Assembly (NCBI RefSeq): GCF_009557055.1
Contig: NZ_CP045649.1
Span: 1,897,501-1,961,500, forward strand
Reading direction: 5' to 3'
Length of the DNA: 64,000 nucleotides
From: Nocardioides sp. dk884
Lineage (GTDB): Bacteria; Actinomycetota; Actinomycetes; Propionibacteriales; Nocardioidaceae
Under the pieces are notes generated by a model, which saw only the letters and a list, made by a program, of their open reading frames with translations, was not told the DNA's origin and searched no databases. Position 1 is the first letter of the stretch, and every line of letters begins with the position of its first letter. Made by a program: the position numbers and the translations under genes. Positions 27,559 through 36,628 of the stretch are shown one piece after another.

Positions 27559-28490
27559 GCCTGCCCACCCTCATCGAGTACGCCGCGCCGCTCGCGGACC
27601 TGCCCACCAGTCGCGCGCCCTGGCAGCTGGAGAGCGCCCGCGCCGCCGTGCTCGTCCACGACATGCAGCGCTACTTCCTGCGGCCGTACGCCCCGACCTG
27701 CCCGGCGCTGGTGGGCGCCGTGGAGTCCACCGCCCGCATCCTCGCCGCCGCACGCGCCGCCGGCGTCCCGGTGTTCTACACCGCCCAGACCGGCAGCCAG
27801 ACCGGCAGCCAGACCGGCAGCCAGACCCCGGTCCGCGGGCTGCAGGGCGACCTGTGGGGCCCCGGGATGAGCGCCGTGCCCGAGCACACCGAGATCATCG
27901 AGCCGCTGACGCCCGCGCCGGGGGAGACGGTGCTGGTCAAGCACCGCTACAGCGCCTTCGCCCACTCCGACCTCGCCGAGCGGCTGGCCGCGGCCGGGCG
28001 CGACCAGCTGGTGATCACCGGGGTCTACGCCCACATCGGGATCACCGCGACCGCGATGGACGGGTTCATGCGGGAGGTGCACCCGTTCGTGGTGGCCGAC
28101 GCGGTCGCCGACTTCGGCGCCGAGCAGCACCGCCTCGCCCTCGCCCAGGTCGCCAGCTGCGCGGGCGTGGTGACCACGACCGACCAGGTCGTCGGCGCCC
28201 TCGCCGCGCCGTTCCGTGCCGACGACCTGCCCGCCGGCGCGCCGGCCGACTGGGCGGGCTGCGTGCGCGCCGCGCTGGCCGCGGTGCTCGACGCCGGGTT
28301 CGCGGACGCCGCGTTCGCCGACCCCGAGGCCGACCTGTTCACCCTGGGCCTGAACTCGCTGCGCGCCTTCGACGTGCTCGACCGGCTCGCCGACGACGGG
28401 GTGGACATCGACTTCGCCGAGCTCACCCGCGAGCCCACGCTGGCGTTCGTGCTGCGCCAGGGCACCGTGCGCGCCGAGCTCGTGTCGTGA
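27555..28490 (+). CDS. dhbB: Isochorismatase with aryl carrier protein domain
   Basis: A 311-residue bifunctional protein. Residues 1-215 are the isochorismatase domain with the catalytic Asp in VLVHDMQRYF, Lys in LVKHRYSAF and GVYAHIG. The C-terminal 75 residues are the aryl carrier domain; the phosphopantetheine Ser is about residue 268 in LGLNSLRAF, where the usual Asp before Ser is Asn. It hydrolyses isochorismate and then carries activated DHB to the synthetase. The active-site loop has an unusual TGSQ expansion (see the repeat entry). Starts and stops overlap both neighbours by four bases. Confidence 0.94.
   Translation: MSLPTLIEYAAPLADLPTSRAPWQLESARAAVLVHDMQRYFLRPYAPTCPALVGAVESTARILAAARAAGVPVFYTAQTGSQTGSQTGSQTPVRGLQGDLWGPGMSAVPEHTEIIEPLTPAPGETVLVKHRYSAFAHSDLAERLAAAGRDQLVITGVYAHIGITATAMDGFMREVHPFVVADAVADFGAEQHRLALAQVASCAGVVTTTDQVVGALAAPFRADDLPAGAPADWAGCVRAALAAVLDAGFADAAFADPEADLFTLGLNSLRAFDVLDRLADDGVDIDFAELTREPTLAFVLRQGTVRAELVS
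27789..27824 (+). repeat. In-frame 12-bp tandem repeat in dhbB
   Basis: Three exact copies of ACCGGCAGCCAG encode TGSQ three times in a row. Related isochorismatases have a single P/T-G-S-Q at this point (TAQ-x-GSQTP, then WGPG). The array therefore adds eight residues beside the substrate loop and is the kind of sequence that can change copy number by slippage. Confidence 0.9.
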
Positions 28491-31400
28491 CCCAGGGGCC
28501 GGACCCGCGCCCCTGGCTGCCGCTCACGGCCGCCCAGCGTGGGCTCTACTTCGCCCACGAGCTCGACCCGGCGAACCCCTGCTACACGACCGCCGAGGTG
28601 GTCGAGGTCGCCGGCGAGCTCGACCCGGACCTGCTCGAGGAGGCGCTGCGCGGGGCCTACGCGGAGTTCGAACAGCTGCGCACCCGCTACCGCACCACGC
28701 CCGAGGGCCCGCAGCAGCAGGTCGTCGACCGCACCGGTCGGGTCAACCTCGTCGTCGACCTGCGCGCCGAGGCCGACCCCGAGGCTGCTGCCGCCGCGTG
28801 GATGCGCGCCGACCTCGCGCGCCCGATGGACCTGGCCGGTGGTGACGTCGTCCGCAGCGCCGTCCTGCGGCTCGGGCCGGCCCGCTCGTGGTGGTACCAC
28901 GCCGCGCACCACGTCGTGCTCGACGGCTTCGGCGTCGTGCAGCTGCTGCGCCGGGTCGCCGAGCGCTACACCGCCCTCGCGGACGGGGTGCCGCTCGCCG
29001 CGCTCGAGGAGGTGCCGCTGGCCGCGCTCGTCGCTGGTGACCCCGAGGACGACGCGGGTGCGGCGGCGTTCTGGGACCAGCGCCTGGGCGACATGGACGG
29101 CGTCGTCGCCCTCGCCGGGCGCACCGCCGCCCCGGCGCCGGCCGCGCTCAAGGCCTCGCTCGTCCTCGACGCGGAGCAGCAGACCGCGCTGGCGCGCGGC
29201 GCCCGGCGCCTCGGCACCACCTGGGCCGACCTGGTGCTCGCCGGCGTCGGCGGCTACCTGGCCCGCCTCACCGGTGCCGCCCGCACCCGGATCGGGCTGC
29301 CGCTGATGAACCGCGCGCGCCCCGGGCACGGCTCGCTGCCCAGCGCCCGCACCGTGTGCACCGCGATGAACGTGCTGCCGGCCACGGTCCCCGCCGACGG
29401 CACGGTCGCCGAGGCGCTGGCCGCGGTGGCCACCGAGCAGGAGGAGGTGCGCCTGCACCCGTTCGTGCGCCAGGAGGAGCTGACCCGCCGCCTCGCCCGC
29501 GGGCCCGGCGCCGCGGGCGCCCAGCTCTTCGGGGCCCAGGTCAACCTGATCCCCTTCGACCTCGAGCTGCGCCTGGGCGGGGCCGCCGGCACCGTCCGCA
29601 ACCTCACCGCCGGGCCGGTCGAGGACATGACGGTGTGCCTGCGCGGCAACCCCGGCCGGGGCCGCGTCGTCCGCCTCGAGATCGACGCCAACCCGCACCT
29701 GTACGACGCCGAGGACATGCGCCTGCACCTCGCGCGGCTCGCGCACTGGCTGACCCGGTTCGCGGCCGCGGCCCCCGACGACCGGGTCGCCGACCTGGCG
29801 CTGCTGACCGAGGCCGAGCGGGCCCAGGTCGTGCACGGGTTCAACGACACCGACGTGCCGCTCGAGCACCGCACCCTGGCCCGGCGCTTCCGCGACCAGG
29901 CCGCCCGGACCCCGGACGACCCCGCCCTGCTGTGCGCCGGGCGCACCACGTCGTACGCCGAGCTGGCGGAGCGCGCCGACCGGCTGGCCCGCGCCCTGCA
30001 CGCGCGGGGCGTGCGCGCCGGCGACGTCGTCGGGGTGCTGCTGCCGCGCGGCGAGGAGCTGTTCACCGCCCTGTACGCCGTGCAGCGCCTCGGTGCGGTG
30101 CACCTGCCGCTGGGCACCGACCAGCCGCCGGCGCGCCTGGCCGGCATGCTCGCCGACGCCGGCTGCCGGCTGGTCCTCAGCGACGCCGCGCACCGCGGCG
30201 CGCTCGACCGGCCGGTCCGCGAGGGCGGGCCGGAGGCGCCGGTGGTCGTCGACGTCGGCGAGGCCGGCCCGGTCGCCGAGGTGCTGCCCGCGGTGCCCGA
30301 CGACCCCGACGCGCCGGCGTACCTGCTGTTCACCTCCGGCTCCACCGGGCGCCCCAAGGGCGTGCTCGTGGGCCAGCGCGCGATCGACAACCGGCTGCGC
30401 TGGATGCAGCACCGGCTGCCGCTCGCTCTCGGCGAACGGGTGCTGCACAAGACGCCCGTCACCTTCGACGTCTCGGTGTGGGAGCTGTTCTGGCCGCTGC
30501 AGGTCGGCGCCTGCGTGGTCGTCGCCGAGCCCGATGCCCACCGCGACCCCCGCCGCATCGCCGACCTCCTCGTCGAGCACGACGTGCGGGTCGTGCACTT
30601 CGTGCCCTCGATGCTGCGCGCGTTCCTCGCCGACCGCGCCAGCCGCGAGCGGGCCCACGACGCGGCGGTGCGCCACGTGGTGTGCAGCGGGGAGGCGCTC
30701 ACCGCGGAGCTGGTCGACGGCTGCCACGAGGTCCTCGGCGTCGCGCCGGTCAACCTCTACGGCCCCACCGAGGCGGCCGTCGACGTGACCTGCTTCCAGA
30801 CCGTCCCCGGCACGCCGGGACCGGTGCCGATCGGGCGCCCGATCTGGAACACCGCCACCTACGTGCTGGGTGCCGACGGCGAGCCGCGGCCCGTCGGCGT
30901 GCCCGGGGAGCTGTTCCTCGGCGGCGTCCAGCTCGCCGAGGGCTACGTCGGGCGTCCCGACCTGACCACCGAGCGCTTCCTCGGCGACCCGTTCCGTCCC
31001 GGCGGGCGGATGTACCGCACCGGCGACCTGGCCCGCTGGCGCCCCGACGGCACCCTGGAGTACCTCGGGCGCACCGACGACCAGGTCAAGGTGCGCGGCC
31101 AGCGCGTCGAGCTCGGCGAGGTCGAGGCCGCCCTCGACGGGGTCGACGGGGTGACGGCGGTGGCCGCGGGCACGGCGGGCGGCGGCGACGGGGGAGTGAC
31201 CTCGCTCGTGCTCTGGTTCGTCCCCGCGGACGGCGTGCCCGCGGACCTGGCCGAGCAGCGGCTGCGGGCCGCCGCCCAGGACCGGCTGCCCGAGGCGATC
31301 CGCCCGGGCCTGCACCTGGCGGTGCCGGCGATGCCGCTGGGCAGCAGCGGCAAGACCGACCGGCGCCGGCTCGCCGAGCTCGCACCACCGGTGCCCGGGC

Positions 31401-32485
31401 GCAGCGCCGACGCGCCCCGCGACCTGGCCGAGCAGCGCCTGTGCGCGCTGTTCGCCGAGGTGCTCGGGCTCGTCACCGACGATCCGGCCGCCGACGATCT
31501 GGCCACCGTCGGTCCCGACGACGACTTCTTCGCCCTCGGCGGGGACTCGCTGCGGGTGCTGCGCCTGCTGGGCGCCGTCGAGGACGCCTTCGCGACCACC
31601 CTCGAGCTGCGCACCGTCTTCGCCGCGCCCACGCCCGCCGGGCTCGCCGCGGCGCTGGCACGCGACGCGGCGGTGCCGGGCGGCTTCGAGGAGGTGCTGA
31701 GCCTGCGAGCGGACCGAGGCACCCGCCCGCCGCTGTTCCTGCTGCCCCCGGCGGGCGGCCTGGGCTGGTGCTACACCGGGCTGCTGCGCGCGCTCCCCGT
31801 CGACCAGGGCGTCCACGTCGTCCAGGCGCCCGGCCTCGAGAGCGGGCGCCCGGAGCCGGTCGCGGACCTCGAGGCCCTGGCCCGCCGCCAGCTCGCGGCG
31901 ATCCGCCGCGTCGTCGGCGACGGGCCCTTCCACCTCGCCGGCTGGTCGCTCGGCGGGATGGCGGCCCACGAGGTCGCCGCACTGGCCCGGGACGAGGGCC
32001 AACAGGTCGCCAGCGTGCTGCTGCTCGACGCCTACCCGGCCGATCAGTGGCGCCAGCTCGGCGAGCCGACGGAGGAGGAGGCGCTCGTCGGCGTGCTCCG
32101 CCTCGGCGGTGTCGAGGGGCTGCGTCCCGCCGGCGTACCCGTCGACCGGGCGCTGGTGGCCGAGCTGCTGCGCCGCGGCGGCAGCGCGCTCGCCGAGCTG
32201 CCCGCGCCGGTGCTCGACGGCTGCCTGGCCTCCGTGGTCGAGGCGGCCCGGCTGGTGCGCACGTCCCGGCACCGGGTGCTGCCCGGCGACCTGACACTGG
32301 TCGTCGCCACCGCGCCCCGCCCCGAGCAGCACCTCGACCCCGCCGGCTGGGCGGCGTACGTCGAGGGGCGGGTGCAGGTGGTGCCGGTCGACTCGACCCA
32401 CGGCGACCTGGTGCGGGCCCCCGCCGTCGACGAGGTCGGGCGGGTGCTGGCCGGGCTCCTCGAGGCCGAGCCGGTCGGTGTCTGA
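28487..32485 (+). CDS. Single-module catecholate siderophore NRPS (C-A-PCP-TE, EntF-like)
   Basis: A 1332-residue synthetase. The condensation domain (about 1-440) has AAHHVVLDGFG near residue 140. The adenylation domain (about 460-960) has LLFTSGSTGRPKGVLV near 613, NLYGPTEAAVDV and MYRTGDLARW. The carrier domain has DDFFALGGDSLR near 1015, with Ser about 1020. The thioesterase (about 1075-1325) has GWSLGG near 1153. Pocket residues read from FDVSVWE, VHFVPS, VVCSGE and NLYGPTEAAVD give D-V-W-H-V-S-L-V-D-K, one change from the EntF serine code. Domain order and code predict DHB-Ser units and a trilactone. No MbtH-like gene is in the window. Start GTG overlaps dhbB. Confidence 0.95.
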   Translation: MTQGPDPRPWLPLTAAQRGLYFAHELDPANPCYTTAEVVEVAGELDPDLLEEALRGAYAEFEQLRTRYRTTPEGPQQQVVDRTGRVNLVVDLRAEADPEAAAAAWMRADLARPMDLAGGDVVRSAVLRLGPARSWWYHAAHHVVLDGFGVVQLLRRVAERYTALADGVPLAALEEVPLAALVAGDPEDDAGAAAFWDQRLGDMDGVVALAGRTAAPAPAALKASLVLDAEQQTALARGARRLGTTWADLVLAGVGGYLARLTGAARTRIGLPLMNRARPGHGSLPSARTVCTAMNVLPATVPADGTVAEALAAVATEQEEVRLHPFVRQEELTRRLARGPGAAGAQLFGAQVNLIPFDLELRLGGAAGTVRNLTAGPVEDMTVCLRGNPGRGRVVRLEIDANPHLYDAEDMRLHLARLAHWLTRFAAAAPDDRVADLALLTEAERAQVVHGFNDTDVPLEHRTLARRFRDQAARTPDDPALLCAGRTTSYAELAERADRLARALHARGVRAGDVVGVLLPRGEELFTALYAVQRLGAVHLPLGTDQPPARLAGMLADAGCRLVLSDAAHRGALDRPVREGGPEAPVVVDVGEAGPVAEVLPAVPDDPDAPAYLLFTSGSTGRPKGVLVGQRAIDNRLRWMQHRLPLALGERVLHKTPVTFDVSVWELFWPLQVGACVVVAEPDAHRDPRRIADLLVEHDVRVVHFVPSMLRAFLADRASRERAHDAAVRHVVCSGEALTAELVDGCHEVLGVAPVNLYGPTEAAVDVTCFQTVPGTPGPVPIGRPIWNTATYVLGADGEPRPVGVPGELFLGGVQLAEGYVGRPDLTTERFLGDPFRPGGRMYRTGDLARWRPDGTLEYLGRTDDQVKVRGQRVELGEVEAALDGVDGVTAVAAGTAGGGDGGVTSLVLWFVPADGVPADLAEQRLRAAAQDRLPEAIRPGLHLAVPAMPLGSSGKTDRRRLAELAPPVPGRSADAPRDLAEQRLCALFAEVLGLVTDDPAADDLATVGPDDDFFALGGDSLRVLRLLGAVEDAFATTLELRTVFAAPTPAGLAAALARDAAVPGGFEEVLSLRADRGTRPPLFLLPPAGGLGWCYTGLLRALPVDQGVHVVQAPGLESGRPEPVADLEALARRQLAAIRRVVGDGPFHLAGWSLGGMAAHEVAALARDEGQQVASVLLLDAYPADQWRQLGEPTEEEALVGVLRLGGVEGLRPAGVPVDRALVAELLRRGGSALAELPAPVLDGCLASVVEAARLVRTSRHRVLPGDLTLVVATAPRPEQHLDPAGWAAYVEGRVQVVPVDSTHGDLVRAPAVDEVGRVLAGLLEAEPVGV

Positions 32486-33143
32486 GGGGGTCGTCCGCTT
32501 CGCCCGGGTCACCGACGTCGACGTCGCCGGCCCGGGCGGGACGGAGCTCCTGGGCCCGGCGGAGCTGGCGCGCCTGGCGCGGCTGCGCCACCCGGAGGAC
32601 CGGGCCGCCTACCGCGCCGCCCACGTGCTGGTGCGCCGGTGCGCCGCGGCGCTGCTGGACGTCGACGTCGCGGACCTGGTGCTGCACCAGGAGTGCCCCG
32701 GGTGCGGCGGCACCGGCCACGGCCGACCGGTGCTCGCCGGGCTGCCCGGGGTCGGCCTCGCGCTGAGCCACTCCCGTGCCCACGTGGCCGCCGCCGCGGC
32801 GCACGGGCGCTGTGGCGTCGACGTCGAGGACCTGCCCGGCGAGCGGGTCCCCGACCGGGTGCTCGCCCCCGCCGAGCGGGACTGGCTCGACCGCGGGGCC
32901 GGCGCTGAGGATCCGGGCGCCGGCCTGCGGCTGTGGGTACGCAAGGAGGCCCTGGTCAAGGCCGGGGCCGCCGAGCTCGCCGACGCGGTCACCCTCGACC
33001 TGATGGACACCGCCGTGGATGCAGCGGACGCCGGGGGCCGGTTGCGCGAGCACGCGCACGGACTCGCGCTGGGGGAGTGGCGCACCGCGGACGCCGTCGG
33101 GGCCTGGGCGGTGCCGCCCGGCACCCGGGTCAGCCGCGGGTGA
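32478..33143 (+). CDS. 4'-phosphopantetheinyl transferase (Sfp/EntD type)
   Basis: A 221-residue enzyme that primes the carrier domains of DhbB and the NRPS with phosphopantetheine from CoA. Motifs are GLALSHSRAHVAAAAA, the Mg2+ site CGVDVEDL and the signature LWVRKEALVKA, with W-x-x-K-E-A intact. A C-x-x-C-G-G-x-G stretch (CPGCGGTGHG) precedes the core. The GTG start overlaps the NRPS stop by eight bases, so it belongs to the same operon. Its last 14 bases overlap the convergent gene on the other strand. Confidence 0.92.
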   Translation: MSEGVVRFARVTDVDVAGPGGTELLGPAELARLARLRHPEDRAAYRAAHVLVRRCAAALLDVDVADLVLHQECPGCGGTGHGRPVLAGLPGVGLALSHSRAHVAAAAAHGRCGVDVEDLPGERVPDRVLAPAERDWLDRGAGAEDPGAGLRLWVRKEALVKAGAAELADAVTLDLMDTAVDAADAGGRLREHAHGLALGEWRTADAVGAWAVPPGTRVSRG

Positions 33144-34485
33144 CCCGCACCCCGGCCGAGCGGGCCGTGGCGGTGACGTAGCCGGTGCGCGACGCCGTCA
33201 CCCGCACCCGCAGCATGTGCCCGCGGTCGGCCGCGACCACGCGGTGGGTGAGACGGGTGGCGCCCCTGATCGGCCGGCCGTCGCGCAGCCACTGCACCCG
33301 GGTGGTGGCGGCCGGGCTCCAGGACCCGCGCGTGGCCCGCAGGGTCCGCCCGACGCGGGCCACACCGCGCACCTGCGGGCGCGCGCTGCGCACCAGGGTG
33401 CCGCGGACGACCGTGACCTCGCTCGAGGTGAGCGTGGTGGGCGCGTGGCCCGCGGCCTCGCCGGTGACCGCGACGCTCAGCCGGGCCCCGACGTCGCGCG
33501 GCACCGGGCGGTACGCCGCCGCGGTGGCGCCCGCGATCGGCGTACCGCCGCGCAGCCACTGGTGGCTCAGCTGCTGCGCGACGGGGGCGAACGAGGCGCT
33601 CGCGCGCAGCTCGCCGCCCGGGCTGGGCCGGCCGGTGACGCGGGGCGCGTCCCCGGTCAGGGTCGGTGCCGGGGCGACCTCGACGCTGGTGAGCGCGAGG
33701 TTGCGGGTCAGGTCGCGCGCGTGGCCGGTGAGCTCACGGCCGCTGTAGACCCGCACCTCGAGGCGGCCCGCCGCGGCCGGCACGCTGCCGCGGGCGCCGA
33801 GGCGGCCGCCGTCGGGCAGCGACGCGGTGAGGGTGAAGGCGCCGTTCGCGTCGGCCTGCCCGGTGGCCCAGAACTTGGGGTCGGCGTGCGGTGCGTGCGG
33901 GGCCGGACGGGTCAGCACCTCGCCCCCGGACCACAGCAGCACCGCGACCTGCGAGCCGCCCGTCCCGGCACGGTCGCGGAACCCGGTGCCGCTGATCCGC
34001 AGCTCCTCGCCCTCGACGACGGCGGTGGCGTCGTGCTCGGCGCGCACCGTGAACGTCGCGCGCACGCTGGTCACCGGGTCGTTGTCGAGCAGGTGCAGCG
34101 TGTGCGGGCCGGCGGTCGTCGCGACGCCGTTCGCGGGCTGGAAGCGCGGCACCACGACCGGCTCGGCGCGGAAGGTCCCATCGTCGTGGACCTGCACCCG
34201 CGACCGGGTGCGGTACGGCGCGTCCTCGCCGTCGTCGGCGCCGATCTGGCCGTAGGAATCGGCGTCCATCTTGATCGCCAGGCGCTGCCCGGGCGCGAAG
34301 CAGGTGCCGCTGAGGTGGAGGGTCTCACCGGGGACCAGCGGGCCGGTCTCGTCCACGGAGAACGACGGGGTGCAGGCCGCGGTGGCGCTCGCAGCGCCCG
34401 CGGGGCCGAGCGCGGCCAGCGTCAGCGCGGCGGCGAGGGCGAAGGGGGTGGCGCGGCGCAGCGCGCGGGCGGGCGGGACGGTCAT
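33130..34485 (-). CDS. Secreted protein with Ig-like modules, iron-locus family
   Basis: A 451-residue secreted protein. A signal peptide covers about 1-35, ending ASATA. Two N-terminal beta-rich modules follow, each opening with a G-E-x-L-x-x-S-G-T pattern (GETLHLSGTCF and GEELRISGTGF). The second has ADANGAFTLTASLPDGG, closely parallel to a module in the beta-propeller protein upstream. The C-terminus has two Ig-like repeats with QWLRGGTPIAGAT and QWLRDGRPIRGAT. No membrane anchor or LPxTG is seen. A strong terminator separates it from the gene upstream. Its 3' end overlaps the transferase gene by 14 bases. A role in iron binding or display is inferred only from location and shared domain. 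Confidence 0.75.
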   Translation of the reverse strand: MTVPPARALRRATPFALAAALTLAALGPAGAASATAACTPSFSVDETGPLVPGETLHLSGTCFAPGQRLAIKMDADSYGQIGADDGEDAPYRTRSRVQVHDDGTFRAEPVVVPRFQPANGVATTAGPHTLHLLDNDPVTSVRATFTVRAEHDATAVVEGEELRISGTGFRDRAGTGGSQVAVLLWSGGEVLTRPAPHAPHADPKFWATGQADANGAFTLTASLPDGGRLGARGSVPAAAGRLEVRVYSGRELTGHARDLTRNLALTSVEVAPAPTLTGDAPRVTGRPSPGGELRASASFAPVAQQLSHQWLRGGTPIAGATAAAYRPVPRDVGARLSVAVTGEAAGHAPTTLTSSEVTVVRGTLVRSARPQVRGVARVGRTLRATRGSWSPAATTRVQWLRDGRPIRGATRLTHRVVAADRGHMLRVRVTASRTGYVTATARSAGVRVTRG

Positions 34486-34541
34486 GGCGGGTCCTCGGAG
34501 GCTGGAGGGGTGGGACGGGGGCGGGACGGAGCGGGACGGGG

Positions 34542-34575
34542 CGGCCCCCGCCGCGCGGGTGCGCGGCGGGGGCCG
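34542..34575 (-). terminator. Strong hairpin terminator after the beta-propeller gene
   Basis: A perfect inverted repeat with 15-base arms (CGGCCCCCGCCGCGC on the plus strand and its complement) and a four-base loop GGGT. It begins 22 bases beyond the stop of the gene at 34597. It isolates that gene from the downstream secreted-protein gene. Confidence 0.85.
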
Positions 34576-34596
34576 GTCCTGCGGGGTGCTGGTGGA

Positions 34597-36585
34597 CTAC
34601 TTCGTGCGGTTCTTCCTCGCGACCTGGGCGACCTTCACGGCCTTCGAGGTGGCGGTGGCGTTCGCGTAGCCCGGACGGGAGGCGACCACGCGGACGGTGA
34701 GCTTCTTCCCCGCGTCGGCCTTCGCGACCCGGTAGGTCGCCTGGGTCGCGCCCTTGATCACCTTGCCGTTGCGCCGCCACTGCAGCTTCGTGCTCGCCGG
34801 GGCACTCCAGGTGCCGGTGGTGGCCTTCAGCTTCTTGCCGACCTTCGCCTTGCCGGTGATCCGCGGCGCGGCCGTGGCGCGGAGCTTGCCGGCCTTGACC
34901 TCGACCTCCACCGCGGTGCTGCGCGCGGTGTCGCCGGGCTTCAGCGAGCCGCTGAGCAGGCGCAGGGTCCAGGTGCCGGGGGTCGCGGCGGGCACGGAGC
35001 CCCGGGCACCCGTCGTACCGCCGTCGGGCAGCGGGATCCTCGCGGTGAAGCGGCCCTTCGCGTCGGCCTCCACGACCGCCCACACGGTGTCGTTGCTGTG
35101 CGGTCCCTCGCCGGCGGCGTGCGCGATCGCGCCGTCGTTGATCTTGACCGCGATCGTGGAGCCGGCGGTGCCGGCCTGGTCGAGCCAGCCCTGGCCCTCC
35201 AGGGTCAGCGTGCCGCCGATGGCGGCCGCGGAGGCGACGGTGGCGTCGACGGGGGTGATCTTGGCGATCGAGTCGACGCTCGTCTCGGCGGTGGTGCGCT
35301 CGCCGGTGACCGGGTCGACGGCGTAGTCGATGGTCTGCGTGGTGGCGCCGGCCTTGTCGACCATGTACGCCGAGCCGCCGGCGACGATCAGGTGGTTGGC
35401 CGACTTGGGCGTGCCGGGCAGGGAGATGGTCTCGATGACCGCCTGGGCACGGGCGTCCACGACCGCGACCTCGCCGGTGGTGAAGTCGGCGACGTAGACC
35501 AGGCCGCGGTCGGTGTCGACGTCGACGCCGAGGGCCCGGGAGCCGGTGACGATCCGGGCCTTGTGGGCGCCGGTGTCGAGGTCGAAGATGTCCAGGCTGC
35601 CCTCGGCCTGGGCGAACTGGCCCTGGTTGGCCGAGTAGACCTCGCGGGCCTCGACGTCGATCGCGATGCTCGAGGGCTGCAGCAGGCCCACGCCCTCGGT
35701 GGCCGCGAGCGGGTTGGGGATGTCGACGCGCTCGACGGCGTAGTCGTCCGGGTCGGCGGCGTAGTCCAGCACGTAGTACTGGTCGGTGCGGAAGTCGTTG
35801 GCGTAGACGGTGCCGGTGGCCTCGTCGATGTCCAGGCCCATCGGCACGGCGTACGCCGACTCGTTGTCGCCGGTGGTCGGGTAGCTCGCGCGGGCGGGGA
35901 TCGCGATGTCGCGCAGCCGCTCGAAGCTCACCGTGTCGTAGACGGTGATCGAGGAGTCCGTGGCGCCGCCGCGGTTGGCCGCGGTGACGTAGGCGCGGTG
36001 GTTGACCTCGTCGATGATCACCTCGCGGGGGTGGGAGATCTCGACCTGGGCGCGCTGGGCGGGGTCGGCCTTGGCGGCGTCGAAGTCGTAGGAGGTCCAC
36101 ACCAGGTCGAGGGACTCGCGGTCGTAGACGGTGACCTGGTTGTCGCGGGTGTTGGTGACCCAGACGTTGTCGTGCGCGTCGTCGACGTAGACGCCGTGGG
36201 TGGACAGCTGCTTGTAGGTGGGGGTCGCCTCGGTGCCGTGCTCGAGCACCGGCAGCTCGGCGCGGTCCTTGATCGCCAGCGTGTCGGGGTCGACCTTGGC
36301 CAGCGTCGCGTTGAGGACCGGCGGGCGACCCTGGGCCGAGGTCACGAACAGCTCGCCGGTGTCGTCGGAGGCGGCGACCTGGTACTGGCCGGCGAGCAGC
36401 GGACGCTGCGTGGTCGCGAACGAGAACGAGCGCGGCGCGGGGGCGCTGGCGTCGGTGGCGGCGTCGGTGGCGCCGGCGGGGGCCGTCGCCCCCAGGACGA
36501 GGCCGCTACCGACCAGGCCGAGCACGGCGGTGCCGGCGAGGGTGTGGCGCAGTCGGCGCACGCGCCGGGCGGGGAGAGCAGTCAT
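34597..36585 (-). CDS. Secreted beta-propeller protein with iron-locus family domain
   Basis: A 662-residue secreted protein. A signal peptide spans about 1-40 (GATAPAGA end). Residues about 50-440 read as a YncE/NHL-like beta-propeller with repeated blades such as HGVYVDDAHDNVWVTNTRD, REVIIDEVNHRAYVTAANRG, MGLDIDEATGTVYANDF and LGVDVDTDRGLVYVADF. A family module follows (LTLEGQGWLDQAGTAGS, AVVEADAKGRFTARI, LRLLSGSLKPGDTARS), then one Ig-like repeat (QWRRNGKVIKGATQATYRV). There is no anchor. An iron box lies 44 bases upstream, so it should be iron-repressed. The module is shared with the surface protein at 38513. Confidence 0.8.
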   Translation of the reverse strand: MTALPARRVRRLRHTLAGTAVLGLVGSGLVLGATAPAGATDAATDASAPAPRSFSFATTQRPLLAGQYQVAASDDTGELFVTSAQGRPPVLNATLAKVDPDTLAIKDRAELPVLEHGTEATPTYKQLSTHGVYVDDAHDNVWVTNTRDNQVTVYDRESLDLVWTSYDFDAAKADPAQRAQVEISHPREVIIDEVNHRAYVTAANRGGATDSSITVYDTVSFERLRDIAIPARASYPTTGDNESAYAVPMGLDIDEATGTVYANDFRTDQYYVLDYAADPDDYAVERVDIPNPLAATEGVGLLQPSSIAIDVEAREVYSANQGQFAQAEGSLDIFDLDTGAHKARIVTGSRALGVDVDTDRGLVYVADFTTGEVAVVDARAQAVIETISLPGTPKSANHLIVAGGSAYMVDKAGATTQTIDYAVDPVTGERTTAETSVDSIAKITPVDATVASAAAIGGTLTLEGQGWLDQAGTAGSTIAVKINDGAIAHAAGEGPHSNDTVWAVVEADAKGRFTARIPLPDGGTTGARGSVPAATPGTWTLRLLSGSLKPGDTARSTAVEVEVKAGKLRATAAPRITGKAKVGKKLKATTGTWSAPASTKLQWRRNGKVIKGATQATYRVAKADAGKKLTVRVVASRPGYANATATSKAVKVAQVARKNRTK

Positions 36586-36628
36586 GCGGGGTTCCTTCGA
36601 TCAGGGGGAGCCGCGGATCGACTCCGAG

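Noticed and set aside
28487..32485. DhbF of bacillibactin
   Set aside because: DhbF has two modules with Gly and Thr codes. Only one module with a Ser-like code is present.
28025..32512. A very long open frame antisense to the NRPS (and similar long frames opposite KdpD, the permeases and the siderophore ligase)
   Set aside because: Products are His/Gly/Arg/Val-rich without domains; such shadows are expected in high-GC coding DNA. The opposite strand carries clear catalytic motifs.
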